In this document: positions 54,339-63,784 of the stretch, piece after piece
Position numbering within the stretch: position 1 is the first letter of the stretch
Layout of the letters: every line of letters starts with the position of its first letter
Source: Lachnospiraceae bacterium
GTDB lineage: Bacteria; Bacillota; Clostridia; Lachnospirales; Lachnospiraceae
Assembly (NCBI GenBank): GCA_029008875.1
Contig: JAQXJP010000035.1
Location: 337,936-401,935 of the forward strand
Direction: 5' to 3'
Length of the DNA: 64,000 bases
Program-made: the position numbers and the translations under genes
Notes under the pieces: generated by a model
Told to the model about the DNA's origin: nothing
The model's input: only the letters and a program-made list of their open reading frames with translations
The model's database searches: none

Positions 54339-55709
54339 TCAGACCTGGCATTCTTGTCCCGCTTTTTTTATTTTGCTCCAAACAATGCAAAAACAAACCA
54401 CATGAATCAAAAAAGTTATGGTCCAACTGACGGGATATGTGAGATACAGAGATCTCTCCGTGTGGAACCTTGGCATCCGGAAAAAAGTAAAAATCCAAAA
54501 CAACCTGAGCCCACAGGCCCCCACTAGAGAAACAATCATGGGCATAATCGAATAACCGATCCCGCGAAGCGCCCCCACCATCACATCCATCATCCCACAG
54601 AGTGCATAGGTTCCGCAAATCACGCGGATTCTTCTCATTCCAGCCTGTTTTACCGCCTGGCTGGTAGTGTAAAGTCCGAGAAGCGGATGTCCGAAATACA
54701 CGGCCAGATTGCCCAGGACAATTCCCACAATGACCACACCAATCTGCGCACAGATCAGAATTTTGATGATGCGATCCTTTTTCCCTGCACCGTAATTTTG
54801 ACTGACAAAGGAAATTGCCGCCTGGTGGAAGGCATTCATTGCCACATAGACAAACCCCTCTATGTTGGCTCCCGCCGAGCTTCCCGCCACCACCGTGGCC
54901 CCGAAGGAATTTACCGATGACTGTATGATGACGTTGGACAGGGAGAACAACATCCCCTGAAAGCTTGCCGGCAATCCAATTTGGAGGATCTTACCGAATT
55001 TTTCCGGGTAGATGCGGAGGCTTTGGATATCCAGATGAATCACTCCTGTCTCCCGCGTCAGACATACGATAACCATGCACGCGGAAACACACTGTGATAT
55101 CACCGTAGCAAGTGCCACTCCCACAACACCCAGACCGAACACAATCACAAAAATCAGGTTCAATCCCACATTGATTACGCCGGCAATGATTAAAAATACC
55201 AGCGGGCGTCTGGTATCTCCCACCGCCCGCAAAATCGCCGCGCCAAAATTGTACACCATCATTGCCGTCATGCCCAGAAAGTATATCCTAAGATACACCG
55301 CAGCCAGTTCAATGACCTCATCCGGCGATTTCATCCAGACCAGAATCTGTTTTGCCCCAAGGCAACCCACAAAGGTCAACAGCACTCCGCTCAACACAGA
55401 AAGAAGCATTGCGGTATGTACCGTCTCCCTTAAATTCTCTTCCTGATTGGAAGCATAGTACCTGGCCACCAGCACATTGACGCCCACGGAGAGACCTACA
55501 AAAAAATTGACCAGCAAATTTATCAGCGCACCGTTGGACCCAACTGCTGCAAGGGCGTTGTCCCCCGCAAACTTTCCCACCACGATAATATCCGCCGCGT
55601 TAAAAAGCAACTGCAATACACTGGATGCCATCAGTGGGATGGCAAACAGCAGCATTTTGGGGAGAATCGCCCCTTCCAACATATTTATCTCATAACGACT
55701 TTTTGTCAC
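54339..55709 (-). CDS. MATE family efflux transporter
   Basis: A 456-residue, about 12-segment membrane protein of the MATE superfamily, exporting drugs or metabolites with Na+ or H+. Family features are seen in both halves (ILPKMLLFAIPLMASSVLQL, NAADIIVVGKFAG, IGLPASFQGMLFSLSNVIIQ). The start is GTG at 55709 with a weak GAAG site. Substrate cannot be inferred. It stands between the metal-efflux operon and the SH3 gene, with its own terminator. Confidence 0.92.
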   Translation of the reverse strand: MTKSRYEINMLEGAILPKMLLFAIPLMASSVLQLLFNAADIIVVGKFAGDNALAAVGSNGALINLLVNFFVGLSVGVNVLVARYYASNQEENLRETVHTAMLLSVLSGVLLTFVGCLGAKQILVWMKSPDEVIELAAVYLRIYFLGMTAMMVYNFGAAILRAVGDTRRPLVFLIIAGVINVGLNLIFVIVFGLGVVGVALATVISQCVSACMVIVCLTRETGVIHLDIQSLRIYPEKFGKILQIGLPASFQGMLFSLSNVIIQSSVNSFGATVVAGSSAGANIEGFVYVAMNAFHQAAISFVSQNYGAGKKDRIIKILICAQIGVVIVGIVLGNLAVYFGHPLLGLYTTSQAVKQAGMRRIRVICGTYALCGMMDVMVGALRGIGYSIMPMIVSLVGACGLRLFWIFTFFRMPRFHTERSLYLTYPVSWTITFLIHVVCFCIVWSKIKKAGQECQV

Positions 55710-55761
55710 AAAATCATCTTCTTTCCCATTCGTAAATTATCCTGCCACAGCATTATAATAC

Positions 55762-56136
55762 TTAGGACTCTTCTTCGCAAATGGGACATGTAATCTCCAG
55801 CATCTCATCGCAGGCATGGTGGAGCAGTCTGGCCAGGCGGTTGTCCGCCAGTTTGTAATAAACTTCCTTTCCATCCCTGCGGCTGGTAATCAATCCGCAT
55901 TCCCTCATCAGCCTTAGATGGTGGGACACTGCGGGGTCGCTCATGTCCACCGCCGCAGCGATATCGCTCACACACTCCTCACAGTGACAAAGGAACAAAA
56001 AAATACGGAGCCTCGAGCCGTCGCTGACCTGTTTGAACATTTCCGCAACCGCTGCACTCTCTTCGATGCCGGGCATGTGCTCCAGCGCATGTTGCCCTTT
56101 GCCCCCGTGATTATGGGGTAATTTCTTTTCTGCCAT
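55762..56136 (-). CDS. ArsR/SmtB-family metalloregulator
   Basis: A 124-residue winged-helix repressor. The recognition region SDPAVSHHLRLMRECGLI and beta-wing DGKEVYYKLAD are clear. The metal-sensing helix reads CHCEECVSDIA, like the ELCxCDL site of CadC/ArsR types. A His-rich N terminus (HNHGGKGQHALEH) and a C-terminal CPIC could add ligands. It would release DNA when Cd, Zn or Pb binds. It is third in the operon after the HMA protein and ATPase, and the likely operator is at 58359-58387. GGGAGG precedes the ATG. Confidence 0.9.
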   Translation of the reverse strand: MAEKKLPHNHGGKGQHALEHMPGIEESAAVAEMFKQVSDGSRLRIFLFLCHCEECVSDIAAAVDMSDPAVSHHLRLMRECGLITSRRDGKEVYYKLADNRLARLLHHACDEMLEITCPICEEES

Positions 56137-56166
56137 AGTGTGCCTCCCATCTCTGTATCCAATCCG

Positions 56167-58047
56167 TTATTCTCTGTTGCGGAGCGCTCTGGTCGCATTG
56201 AGCACTGCAAGAACCATCACTCCCACATCTGCAAAAATTGCCCACCACATGTTCAACAATCCGACTGCTCCAAGTGCGAGGCAGATAAACTTCACCACAA
56301 GTGCAAACACAATGTTCTGATGGACAATCCGAAGTGTTTTTCGCGAAATTTTCATTGCGGTTGCAATCTTCATGGGGTCGTCATCCATGAGCACAATATC
56401 CGCAGCCTCAATCGCCGCATCGGAGCCCAGCGCTCCCATGGCGATTCCGATATCCGCTCTGGAGAGCACCGGCGCGTCATTGATTCCATCCCCCACAAAC
56501 GCCAGTCTTTCCTTGTCCCCTTTCGCCACCAACAGGGATTCCACTTCGCGCACCTTATCCGCCGGAAGCAATTCGCTCTTGACCACGTCCACGCCCAGTC
56601 TCCCGGCCATGTCCTCCGCCACGGATTTTGCATCGCCGGTCAGCATGATTACCTGTTTTACCCCGGCTTTTTTCATTCTGTCAATGGCTTCTTTGGCATT
56701 CTGCTTCTCCACATCCGCAATCAGCACATATCCCGCGTAAACACCATCCACCGCAACGTGTACCTCCGTGCCGATTGCCCGGGGGCTCTCATACGGGATA
56801 TGGAGCTGTTCCATCAGTTTCCGGTTTCCCACCGCGACTTGGCGTCCGTCCACCGTAGCCCTGACGCCGTGTCCGGTGATTTCCTCCACCTCCGAGATTT
56901 TGGAAGCGTCAATCTCTTTGGAGTACGCCTCTTTTAAGCTCTTACTGATGGGATGGTTGGAATAATTTTCCGCATATGCCGCCGCCTCAAGCAACTCCTC
57001 CTCCGAAAATCCATCGGCAGCCGCTGTCTGCACCACTTCAAATACACCCTTTGTCAGAGTCCCCGTCTTGTCACACACAACGTAGGATGCCCTTGCCAAC
57101 GCCTCCAGATAATTGGAGCCCTTAATCAAGATACCCTTTGCGGATGCCCCTCCGATTCCTCCGAAGAAACTTAAGGGAATGGAGATCACCAATGCACAGG
57201 GACAACTGATTACCAACATGGTAAGTGCGTTGGTAACCCACGAAATCCAATTTCCCGGATTCCCCATAAGCAGATTCACAACGGGAGGAATCACCGCAAT
57301 CGCCAGCGCGATGCCACAGACTGCCGGGGTGTAGTACTTTGCAAAACGAGTAATAAAATTCTCGGTCTTTGCCTTTTTCATGCTGGAATTTTCCACCAAA
57401 TCCAAAATCTTGGACACCGTGGATTCCCCGAAATTCTTGGTCGTCCGAATGTGAAGTACCCCTGTCAGGTTCACACATCCGCTGATAATCTCATCCTCCG
57501 GTCCCACTTCCCGGGGAACACTCTCCCCCGTCAGCGCGCTGGTATTCAATGTGGAGCTTCCCTCTAGTATCACACCGTCTATGGGCACTTTCTCTCCCGG
57601 CTGTACAACGATGGTGGTTCCGATCTCCACCTCATCCGGCGACACCTGCTCCAATTTTCCGTCCACCTCAATGTTGGCATAATCCGGGCGGATATCCATA
57701 AGGGCTGCAATATTGCGCCTGCTTTTTCCCACGGCATAGCTTTGGAACAATTCTCCCACCTGATAAAACAGCATTACCGCAACGCCTTCCTGATAATCCC
57801 CCAGAGCAATCGCCCCCACCGTGGCAATTGCCATCAGGAAATTCTCATCGAACACTTCCCCGTGGACAATTCCCAGAAACGCTTTGCGCAGAATATCATA
57901 TCCGATGATTAGATATGGAATCATGTACAGCACCAGTTGAAAATACCGGTTGATTCCCTGCACGAAATGGGACAGTATCGCTATGGCAACCACAAGTACG
58001 GTTGCAACAATAATTCGAATGAAAACTTTTCTCTGCTTCTTTGTCAT
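56167..58047 (-). CDS. Heavy-metal-translocating P1B-type ATPase (Cd/Zn/Pb exporter)
   Basis: A 626-residue P-type ATPase exporting soft divalent metals. The membrane CPC motif (ISCPCALVISIP), phosphorylation site CDKTGTLTKG, HP pair (NHPISKSL) and hinge GDGINDAPVLSRADI are intact. The last membrane segments carry the acidic pattern of ZntA/CadA types. It lacks the usual N-terminal HMA domain; a free HMA protein is encoded 18 nt upstream instead. GGGGAGATGA precedes the ATG. It is the middle gene of the HMA-ATPase-ArsR operon. Confidence 0.94.
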   Translation of the reverse strand: MTKKQRKVFIRIIVATVLVVAIAILSHFVQGINRYFQLVLYMIPYLIIGYDILRKAFLGIVHGEVFDENFLMAIATVGAIALGDYQEGVAVMLFYQVGELFQSYAVGKSRRNIAALMDIRPDYANIEVDGKLEQVSPDEVEIGTTIVVQPGEKVPIDGVILEGSSTLNTSALTGESVPREVGPEDEIISGCVNLTGVLHIRTTKNFGESTVSKILDLVENSSMKKAKTENFITRFAKYYTPAVCGIALAIAVIPPVVNLLMGNPGNWISWVTNALTMLVISCPCALVISIPLSFFGGIGGASAKGILIKGSNYLEALARASYVVCDKTGTLTKGVFEVVQTAAADGFSEEELLEAAAYAENYSNHPISKSLKEAYSKEIDASKISEVEEITGHGVRATVDGRQVAVGNRKLMEQLHIPYESPRAIGTEVHVAVDGVYAGYVLIADVEKQNAKEAIDRMKKAGVKQVIMLTGDAKSVAEDMAGRLGVDVVKSELLPADKVREVESLLVAKGDKERLAFVGDGINDAPVLSRADIGIAMGALGSDAAIEAADIVLMDDDPMKIATAMKISRKTLRIVHQNIVFALVVKFICLALGAVGLLNMWWAIFADVGVMVLAVLNATRALRNRE

Positions 58048-58065
58048 CCCTCATCTCCCCAAATA

Positions 58066-58284
58066 TTAATACTCAATTTCGCAATCCGGTTCAACCTTCT
58101 TGCAGGCCTTTTCCACCGCCTTCATTACCTTTTTCTCATCCGTGCCCTCCGCAAAGGTAACACTCATCTTCTGCGTCATAAAAGCGATGGATGCGTCCTC
58201 CACTCCCTCGACTTTCTTCGCCGCTTCTTCCATTTTTGCTGCACATGCCGCACAATCCACTTCAATTTGATATGTCTTTTTCAT
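58066..58284 (-). CDS. HMA-domain metal-binding protein
   Basis: A 72-residue heavy-metal-associated domain with the metal site VDCAACAAKM (CxxC at residues 11-14) and a ferredoxin-like beta-alpha-beta pattern. It is the first gene of the metal operon and most likely supplies the N-terminal metal-binding domain missing from the downstream ATPase, acting in trans as a chaperone. The four C-terminal positions EIEY and Cys68 may add ligands. AAAGGG precedes the ATG. Confidence 0.9.
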   Translation of the reverse strand: MKKTYQIEVDCAACAAKMEEAAKKVEGVEDASIAFMTQKMSVTFAEGTDEKKVMKAVEKACKKVEPDCEIEY

Positions 58285-58358
58285 ATATTACCCTTTCCTG
58301 CATTTTTGCAATCAATTTATACATAAAAAATATTCAGATCCTATCTCGATCTAAAAAC

Positions 58359-58387
58359 ATTTAAACATACGTTTAATTGTTTGTCAA
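58359..58387 (-). promoter_or_regulatory. Metal-operon promoter with operator in the spacer
   Basis: Minus strand: TTGACA (58387-58382), a 17-bp spacer and TTAAAT (58364-58359). A palindrome TTAAACATACGTTTAA (58361-58376) sits in the spacer and -10, where ArsR/SmtB repressors usually bind. It lies 75 nt before the HMA start. Confidence 0.75.
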
Positions 58388-58398
58388 TATGATTGCAC

Positions 58399-58434
58399 AA
58401 AAAAACACCCCATTTGCCCGACAAATGAGGTGTT
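58399..58434 (-). terminator. Terminator after the chemoreceptor-like gene
   Basis: A 13-bp stem (58434-58422 with 58416-58404, one G-U pair) with a 5-nt loop and a U-tract, 11 nt after the stop codon and directly before the metal-operon promoter. Confidence 0.85.
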
Positions 58435-58444
58435 CTATGTGATA

Positions 58445-59263
58445 TTATTTGATATTATTTTTCATCTCTGCGGATAATTGGATTGCCTCATCCAAGATGG
58501 ACTGTATCTCGTTGATGCTGTCCATATGCCCCTTGGATGACTCATTGGCCGCTTTAATTGCCTGAATAATCTCACCCAGATGGTTTGTAATCTGAGCCAG
58601 TGTGGCCTTAATCTCCCCCGCAGAGCTTCCGCTATCCTTTGCAAGTTTTCCCATCTCGTCCGCGACAACGGAAAAGCCTCTTCCGAACTCTCCGCTTCGC
58701 GCAGCCTCAATGGAAGCATTCAACGCCAGAATGTTGGATTTGGATGCGATGCTGCTGATCTTGTTGACAACATTGATTGCTTCATTCACATCGCTCTCGA
58801 TTCCCTCCGTCCTCTCATTCATGGCAGAGAGCATCTCATATAAATCTTCCAACCCCTTTACGACCACCTCGATGGAGGTACTCACCTTGACGATGGACTC
58901 ATCAAACTGTTCGGAAAGAGTGATCATTCTCTCCTTGGTCGCAACGGAATAGGTACAGGTCAGACAGCCCACAACTTTCCCGTTATCCTTAATCGGAATT
59001 AAATCTCCCTCGAATTCCTCCCCCAGCGCTGCGGCCGGAAGTTTATTGTGCTTCTTCTCCCCCGTGCGAAGGGCTTCCTGTAATACTCCTGTCGGATCCT
59101 CAAACTTCTCCCCAATCTGGATCTGCGGAGTGGCACCCGCCGGGATTTCATAGCCGCACATGACGGCATCTTCATCCACCACCGTGACAAACGCCCCTTC
59201 ATCAAATATCTGCTTAATTTCCGGTAAACTATCAATTACACTTTGCAGTTTTTCACAAACCAT
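58445..59263 (-). CDS. Soluble methyl-accepting chemotaxis-like protein
   Basis: A 272-residue cytosolic receptor: an N-terminal sensor domain (about 1-110, PAS-like; [33 protein letters not shown]) joined to a short MCP signalling coiled coil. The hairpin tip is [20 protein letters not shown]. There are no membrane segments or HAMP domain, and the signalling domain is shorter than in full MCPs. No che genes are in the window, so it may act outside chemotaxis or with distant partners. GGGAGAGGG precedes the ATG. Confidence 0.88.
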   Translation of the reverse strand: MVCEKLQSVIDSLPEIKQIFDEGAFVTVVDEDAVMCGYEIPAGATPQIQIGEKFEDPTGVLQEALRTGEKKHNKLPAAALGEEFEGDLIPIKDNGKVVGCLTCTYSVATKERMITLSEQFDESIVKVSTSIEVVVKGLEDLYEMLSAMNERTEGIESDVNEAINVVNKISSIASKSNILALNASIEAARSGEFGRGFSVVADEMGKLAKDSGSSAGEIKATLAQITNHLGEIIQAIKAANESSKGHMDSINEIQSILDEAIQLSAEMKNNIK

Positions 59264-59346
59264 AGTCCCTCTCCCTTACTGATTCATTTGCCTTCTCATT
59301 ATAGCAGAATCTCACTATATACACTAGTACTTTTTTCATAAATGTA

Positions 59347-60132
59347 TCATAACGGTGCGGAAATTTCCATACTCTCCACCAGGACATCCCTCCAGCCCAC
59401 GCTTTCGCCTTCTCGGTATCCAAACTGACTCACCGTTGCCGTAACTGTAGTTCCGTCATAATCCAAATCAGAATACGTAACTTTATCCAACTCCTCAAAG
59501 GTCCAATCCAAATCGGAGGAATCAAATACTACTGTTTCCTCCAGAGAATTCAGATCCAGCGCAACCAGAGAATCCACTTCATCCCCCTCCAGGGTCCTTT
59601 GAGCAAAAATCAATCCATGGTTCTCATCAAGCTGAACGAGAAATGTATCCTCGCTCACAACTTCTTCATTTTCCAGAGAAAAATCAACCCTGCACAATTG
59701 GTATCCCAGCTCTGTCAAAAAATAGCGATCATAATAGATTTTTCCATCATACACCGCAAAGGTGGGGCTATCTGTCAGTGTCTCCTCCGCCACATAACTT
59801 TGTGCGTTTCTGTCATACACGTAGAACTTTCCAAAAAAATTATGCATGGAACCCTCGAAGGTTCCCGCCGAAAAAATAAAATAATCCTCATCCGCATAGC
59901 GGCATGGAATCACTTCCCCCTCATGCTCGCTCTCATAATCCAGGAAGAACAATTCTTCCTGATTTTGCTGCGCCCCTTCGGAAATTACTGCTTCTTCTTG
60001 ATTTTGCTGCGTCTCCTGGGAGATTACAGCCTCTTCTTGAGACTCTTCTACCTCCGTGTTTTCCCTTCCACAGGCCGCAAAACCTAAGGTCACACATCCC
60101 ACCAGCAGCGCCATCACCATTTTCTTGAACAT
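59347..60132 (-). CDS. Putative lipoprotein (261 aa)
   Basis: A 261-residue secreted protein with a lipoprotein signal (lipobox LGFAACG; Cys at about residue 22). Next comes an acidic Gln/Glu linker containing a 13-residue repeat (EEAVISQETQQNQ then EEAVISEGAQQNQ), followed by a beta-rich domain of unknown family. The pattern of YVAEETLTDSPTFAVYDGKI resembles propeller-like lipoproteins of Clostridia. It starts 1 nt after the stop of the AI-2E-type transporter gene, so the two are co-transcribed. Confidence 0.78.
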   Translation of the reverse strand: MFKKMVMALLVGCVTLGFAACGRENTEVEESQEEAVISQETQQNQEEAVISEGAQQNQEELFFLDYESEHEGEVIPCRYADEDYFIFSAGTFEGSMHNFFGKFYVYDRNAQSYVAEETLTDSPTFAVYDGKIYYDRYFLTELGYQLCRVDFSLENEEVVSEDTFLVQLDENHGLIFAQRTLEGDEVDSLVALDLNSLEETVVFDSSDLDWTFEELDKVTYSDLDYDGTTVTATVSQFGYREGESVGWRDVLVESMEISAPL

Positions 60133-60133
60133 A

Positions 60134-61318
60134 CTATTTCTTCCCTCTGCTCTTTCCCTGGGTTTGTGGCTTGCTTTTTGTTTTCGTTTCGGTTTGCGTT
60201 TGCGGTTCGGTTTGAGGCTGCGGCTTATTCACATCCTCGCGAATCAGCCGGTAAAGGGTAGCCGCAAACGGCACTCCCAACAACATTCCGGCAATTCCCA
60301 TCACGCCACCGCCAATCGTTACCGCCACGAGAACCCAGATTGCCGGAAGTCCCATGGAGGATCCAACCACCCGGGGATAAATAAGATTCCCCTCAATCTG
60401 CTGCAGCACCACCAGGAATATCACAAAAATTACCGCTTTAATCGGAGAGACGGTCAGAATCATAAATGCTCCGATTCCCCCTCCAATGTATGCCCCTGCA
60501 ATGGGAACTAGGGCTGTAAATGCAATCAAAGCTCCAATCATAGAGGCATAGGGCAGTTTTAAAATTGCCATTCCCAGGGCGCACAATACTCCCAGAATTA
60601 CCGCCTCCGTGCACTGCCCCACAATATACCGGTGGAAGGAGTCATCCATAACTGACAGTACATACTTTATTTTGTCGCACCAGGACTTTTTCATGTAATG
60701 ATACATGACGCGGTTCAATTGATCCCCCAAACGCTCTTTGCCGCTCAGCAGATATATGGAAAAAATGAATCCCACAAAGAAGGTGACAATCCCAGACACC
60801 ACGGAAAAGACAGTTCCCACCAGGAAATCCGTAATGTTGCCAATCCCCGATACAAACACCTTCACGATTTGCTCCATGCGTTTTTCCCAATCCACGGCAA
60901 TCAGTGTTTCTTCGATATTCTCCGGCAAAATCTCCATCTCATTCAGCCATTCCGTCAAGTGGGTCATCGATTCCGGTACCTTGGCAATCAGGAGTTGTAC
61001 ACAGGACACCAGTTCCGGCACAACCAACGCAATCACCAGCACAATCACTGCAACCAAAGTGACCATGGCAGCCACCATGCACACAGCCCGCCTGCTCTTT
61101 GTCACAATCTTGTTCCGGCTCTTGGGAAAATAGTGCCTCTCGTAAAAACTCATCAAAATATTCAGGATGTATCCCATGATACATCCTGCCAAAATCGGTG
61201 TCGCCGCGCCGAGTATTCTCATGATAAACTCAGACACACTGCCCCAATACTGGGTGAAAACATATAGCAACGCAACCGTAATTCCAATTCGAAAACAGGA
61301 TTTCCACTCTACCTTCAT
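60134..61318 (-). CDS. AI-2E family transporter (PerM type)
   Basis: A 394-residue membrane protein with about eight segments of the AI-2E/PerM family, whose members export small molecules or act in Na+/H+ exchange. The conserved C-terminal half shows AVILGVLCALGMAILKLPYA, LVPIAGAYIGGGIGAF and YPRVVGSSMGLPAIWVL. The tail is rich in Gln, Thr and Lys. AAGGAGG precedes the ATG at 61318; a start further upstream is rejected. A GGGGACG/CGTCCCC hairpin lies at 61333-61363 just upstream. It is followed by the lipoprotein gene. Confidence 0.9.
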   Translation of the reverse strand: MKVEWKSCFRIGITVALLYVFTQYWGSVSEFIMRILGAATPILAGCIMGYILNILMSFYERHYFPKSRNKIVTKSRRAVCMVAAMVTLVAVIVLVIALVVPELVSCVQLLIAKVPESMTHLTEWLNEMEILPENIEETLIAVDWEKRMEQIVKVFVSGIGNITDFLVGTVFSVVSGIVTFFVGFIFSIYLLSGKERLGDQLNRVMYHYMKKSWCDKIKYVLSVMDDSFHRYIVGQCTEAVILGVLCALGMAILKLPYASMIGALIAFTALVPIAGAYIGGGIGAFMILTVSPIKAVIFVIFLVVLQQIEGNLIYPRVVGSSMGLPAIWVLVAVTIGGGVMGIAGMLLGVPFAATLYRLIREDVNKPQPQTEPQTQTETKTKSKPQTQGKSRGKK

Positions 61319-61372
61319 TGCTCCTCCTTTTCGGGGACGCTTCGCTGCATCAGGGACGTCCCCCGCCCTCAA

Positions 61373-62137
61373 CTATAATAAAAGAATAATCACGCTGGTT
61401 GCGACCATGACGACGCCTACCACGCGGTTCAGCGTCTTTGCGTCAGCCTTATTCGCGATGCGTGAGGCAATCCTTGCCCAAATCAAAGTAAATATCACGC
61501 ACAGGATCAGACAGGTAATGTCCGGAATTCCTCCGATGGCAAAATGACTGATTCCTCCTGTCAGCGCAGTAAATGCCATAATAAAAACGCTGGTTCCCAC
61601 CGCCATGTGCATCTCGTACCCCAGGAATGTGGTCAGCACAAACAGCATCATCATGCCTCCGCCTGCACCCACAAATCCGCAGATAAATCCAACCAAGGTT
61701 CCGCCGATTACCGCCTTGATGAATCTCTCCCTCGGCGGCACCTCCTTCATCTGTTCTTTGGTATGATTCACCGGTTTCAGCAAAAAGCGAAGACCGATGA
61801 TGAGCATTGCCACCTGGGAGGTGTTGCTCATAGCCCTCTCCGGAAGCAGGCTCGCCACAAGACTTCCCACAACCGTAAAAATCAGCACGCTAATCATCAA
61901 AGGCAAACTGTTCTTAATGTCCAGATTTCTATTCTTTTTGTAAGTATAGGCACTCACAGCGCTGGCCAATACATCACTGATCAGACCGACTCCCACCGCT
62001 TCGTATGCCGGGAGCCCCAGGAATGCAATCAATACGGGGCCAATCACCGCCGCCGCGCTCATTCCCGCAAACCCGGTTCCGATTCCTGCTCCCGCACCCG
62101 CGAGAAAACATACCAGGACCTTTATCGCCAATTCCAT
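61373..62137 (-). CDS. TauE/SafE family sulfite exporter-like permease
   Basis: A 254-residue membrane protein with about eight segments of the TauE/SafE family, exporting or importing sulfite, sulfoacetate or related anions. Gly-rich repeats GAGAGIGTGFAGMSAAAVIG and GTLVGFICGFVGAGGGMMML mark the two halves of the family fold. The substrate is unknown and no sulfur-metabolism genes are adjacent. GGGAGGGACG precedes the ATG. The AI-2E-type gene follows 54 nt downstream. Confidence 0.9.
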   Translation of the reverse strand: MELAIKVLVCFLAGAGAGIGTGFAGMSAAAVIGPVLIAFLGLPAYEAVGVGLISDVLASAVSAYTYKKNRNLDIKNSLPLMISVLIFTVVGSLVASLLPERAMSNTSQVAMLIIGLRFLLKPVNHTKEQMKEVPPRERFIKAVIGGTLVGFICGFVGAGGGMMMLFVLTTFLGYEMHMAVGTSVFIMAFTALTGGISHFAIGGIPDITCLILCVIFTLIWARIASRIANKADAKTLNRVVGVVMVATSVIILLL

Positions 62138-62236
62138 TTTTCGTCCCTCCCACCGGAAATATTTTCGTTTGTCCTAAATGATACGTTTCCTGCTGCTTTC
62201 TTGTCAATTAAGGAAATATAAAATTTTCGGACGTTA

Positions 62237-62265
62237 AAAATGCAGGTTAATTTCACCTGCATTTT
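62237..62265 (-). terminator. Terminator after the CPBP-XRE pair
   Basis: An 11-bp stem (62237-62247 with 62255-62265) with a 7-nt loop and a U-tract on the minus strand, 17 nt after the XRE stop codon. Confidence 0.8.
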
Positions 62266-62281
62266 CTTAGATTATTCCGGT

Positions 62282-62683
62282 TTATTGCGGAACCCCGTAA
62301 AGGATAAAGTATACAATCATGGATATCATATCGATGAGCACCATCAGCAGCAAGATAATTCCCGCCACTTTAAGTCCCCGTTTCGTTTTCTTTTTATTTT
62401 CTTCAGTCAGAACTTTTTCATTCATAACATTGAGAAACTCTGATTTGTCCAATGTCGGTTTTTCACCCGATTTTTCCGTGACGGGCTCTTTCCCCATCAC
62501 AAGCTGGTCTAAAGAGACTTCAAACAGGTCGCTGATGGCAACCAGTTTCTCCATGTCAGGTGTGGAATCACCCACCTCCCATTTGGAAACGGTCTGCCTG
62601 GACACATTTAGACGGCTCGCCAGCTCCTCCTGGGACATGCCCTTTTGCTTTCTCAATTGGTACAATCTGTTGCTAAATTCCAT
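62282..62683 (-). CDS. XRE-family regulator with C-terminal membrane segment
   Basis: A 133-residue protein: a lambda-repressor-type helix-turn-helix at residues about 5-60 (QEELASRLNVSRQTVSKWEV), a linker, then one membrane segment near the C terminus (about 108-130). Such membrane-tethered XRE proteins often pair with membrane proteins that sense envelope state. It lies 17 nt downstream of a CPBP protease gene, which could cleave or regulate it; this is inferred from context. AGGGGAG lies 8-9 nt before the ATG at 62683. Confidence 0.85.
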   Translation of the reverse strand: MEFSNRLYQLRKQKGMSQEELASRLNVSRQTVSKWEVGDSTPDMEKLVAISDLFEVSLDQLVMGKEPVTEKSGEKPTLDKSEFLNVMNEKVLTEENKKKTKRGLKVAGIILLLMVLIDMISMIVYFILYGVPQ

Positions 62684-62700
62684 GATTACATCTCCCCTTT

Positions 62701-63654
62701 TCACTTCACACTATCATCGGTCGCCACAATCGGCTTATGGGCCGAGCGACGATACATATAGGTCAAGACTGCAGCGGCGATTCCCAGAACAATCGTTGTG
62801 ACAATCCCGGCTTCCAGTCCATACACCCCTCCGTTCAGGATGTTCCCTGATTTTGCTTCAAACTTCAGAAGCCCCTTTACCGTTGATTCATTTCCACTTA
62901 AGGTTAATCCCATAATCCCGTAAAGGATGAAGTTCCATATTCCATGCAATCCGCAGGCAATCCACAAATTTGCGCGGCATAACACCAACAGAGAGAAAAT
63001 AGCGGATACGAGATATAAATTAATCACTCCGACGATTGCATATCTTGTCTCCGCCTCAAACAAGGTAGAAAAATGTGGCATGGCAAATGCGGTGGAGCTG
63101 ATCAAGATTGCCACCGGCACTGATGTTTTTCTCTGCAGGGACAATTGTAAAAATCCTCTGCTCAGCACTTCCTCTGCCGCGCTCTGAATCACAAGCCCAA
63201 TTCCCAAACCGATGAGATACACGGCATCGCAATTATTGTTTACGCCACCCCAAGACAGGCTGCCGGTAACACAGCATACACCCATGATTGCGGCCAGCAA
63301 AACCGCAGCGATTCCTCCGCCCAGCAGATAGTCCGCAACCCTTTTCGTAAAGCCCAACGATATGAAATCTCTTTTTTCAATCAATCTGCAATACAATACT
63401 GCTATCAACAGAAAAATCGCAAATCCATAATAGGACAACAGCTCAGCAAAATTTCCTTCGGGCATCACACCGTGCAACGGGTCATATCCCATAGCACTTA
63501 ATGTTCCTATGATGACGGCTTCGCCAGCCACTGCTGCCACCCAATACATCAGGAAAAATGCCAGTAGCTTTTTTGCTATGTACACCAAAGTTGGCATTTC
63601 TTCCCGATTGTTGAAGGGACTAATATTTTTCAGCATGTTACCTATTGTTTTCAT
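62701..63654 (-). CDS. CPBP family intramembrane glutamic endopeptidase
   Basis: A 317-residue membrane protein with about eight segments of the CPBP (Abi/Rce1) family. The motif SAAEEVLSRGFLQL supplies the EExxxR signature, and HFSTLFEA and GLHGIWNFILYG carry the later His motifs. Relatives cleave prenylated proteins, process bacteriocins or give self-immunity. GGAGGATATAGGA sets the ATG at 63654. It precedes the membrane-tethered XRE regulator in the same transcription unit. Confidence 0.9.
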   Translation of the reverse strand: MKTIGNMLKNISPFNNREEMPTLVYIAKKLLAFFLMYWVAAVAGEAVIIGTLSAMGYDPLHGVMPEGNFAELLSYYGFAIFLLIAVLYCRLIEKRDFISLGFTKRVADYLLGGGIAAVLLAAIMGVCCVTGSLSWGGVNNNCDAVYLIGLGIGLVIQSAAEEVLSRGFLQLSLQRKTSVPVAILISSTAFAMPHFSTLFEAETRYAIVGVINLYLVSAIFSLLVLCRANLWIACGLHGIWNFILYGIMGLTLSGNESTVKGLLKFEAKSGNILNGGVYGLEAGIVTTIVLGIAAAVLTYMYRRSAHKPIVATDDSVK

Positions 63655-63784
63655 TCCTATATCCTCCAGTTCATTTTGATGGATACAGGATATCATCCGG
63701 GCAAAAGAGTGCCCACCAATCATCCATGGCAATCCGGCAACGGAAGCAGACAATTGCGTTAACATCCGTTGCGTAGCCTATCCT

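Noticed and set aside
61333..61363. GC-rich hairpin before the AI-2E-type gene as a terminator or riboswitch
   Set aside because: The stem is only 7 bp with no U-tract and no known aptamer features; it is mentioned only in the gene entry.
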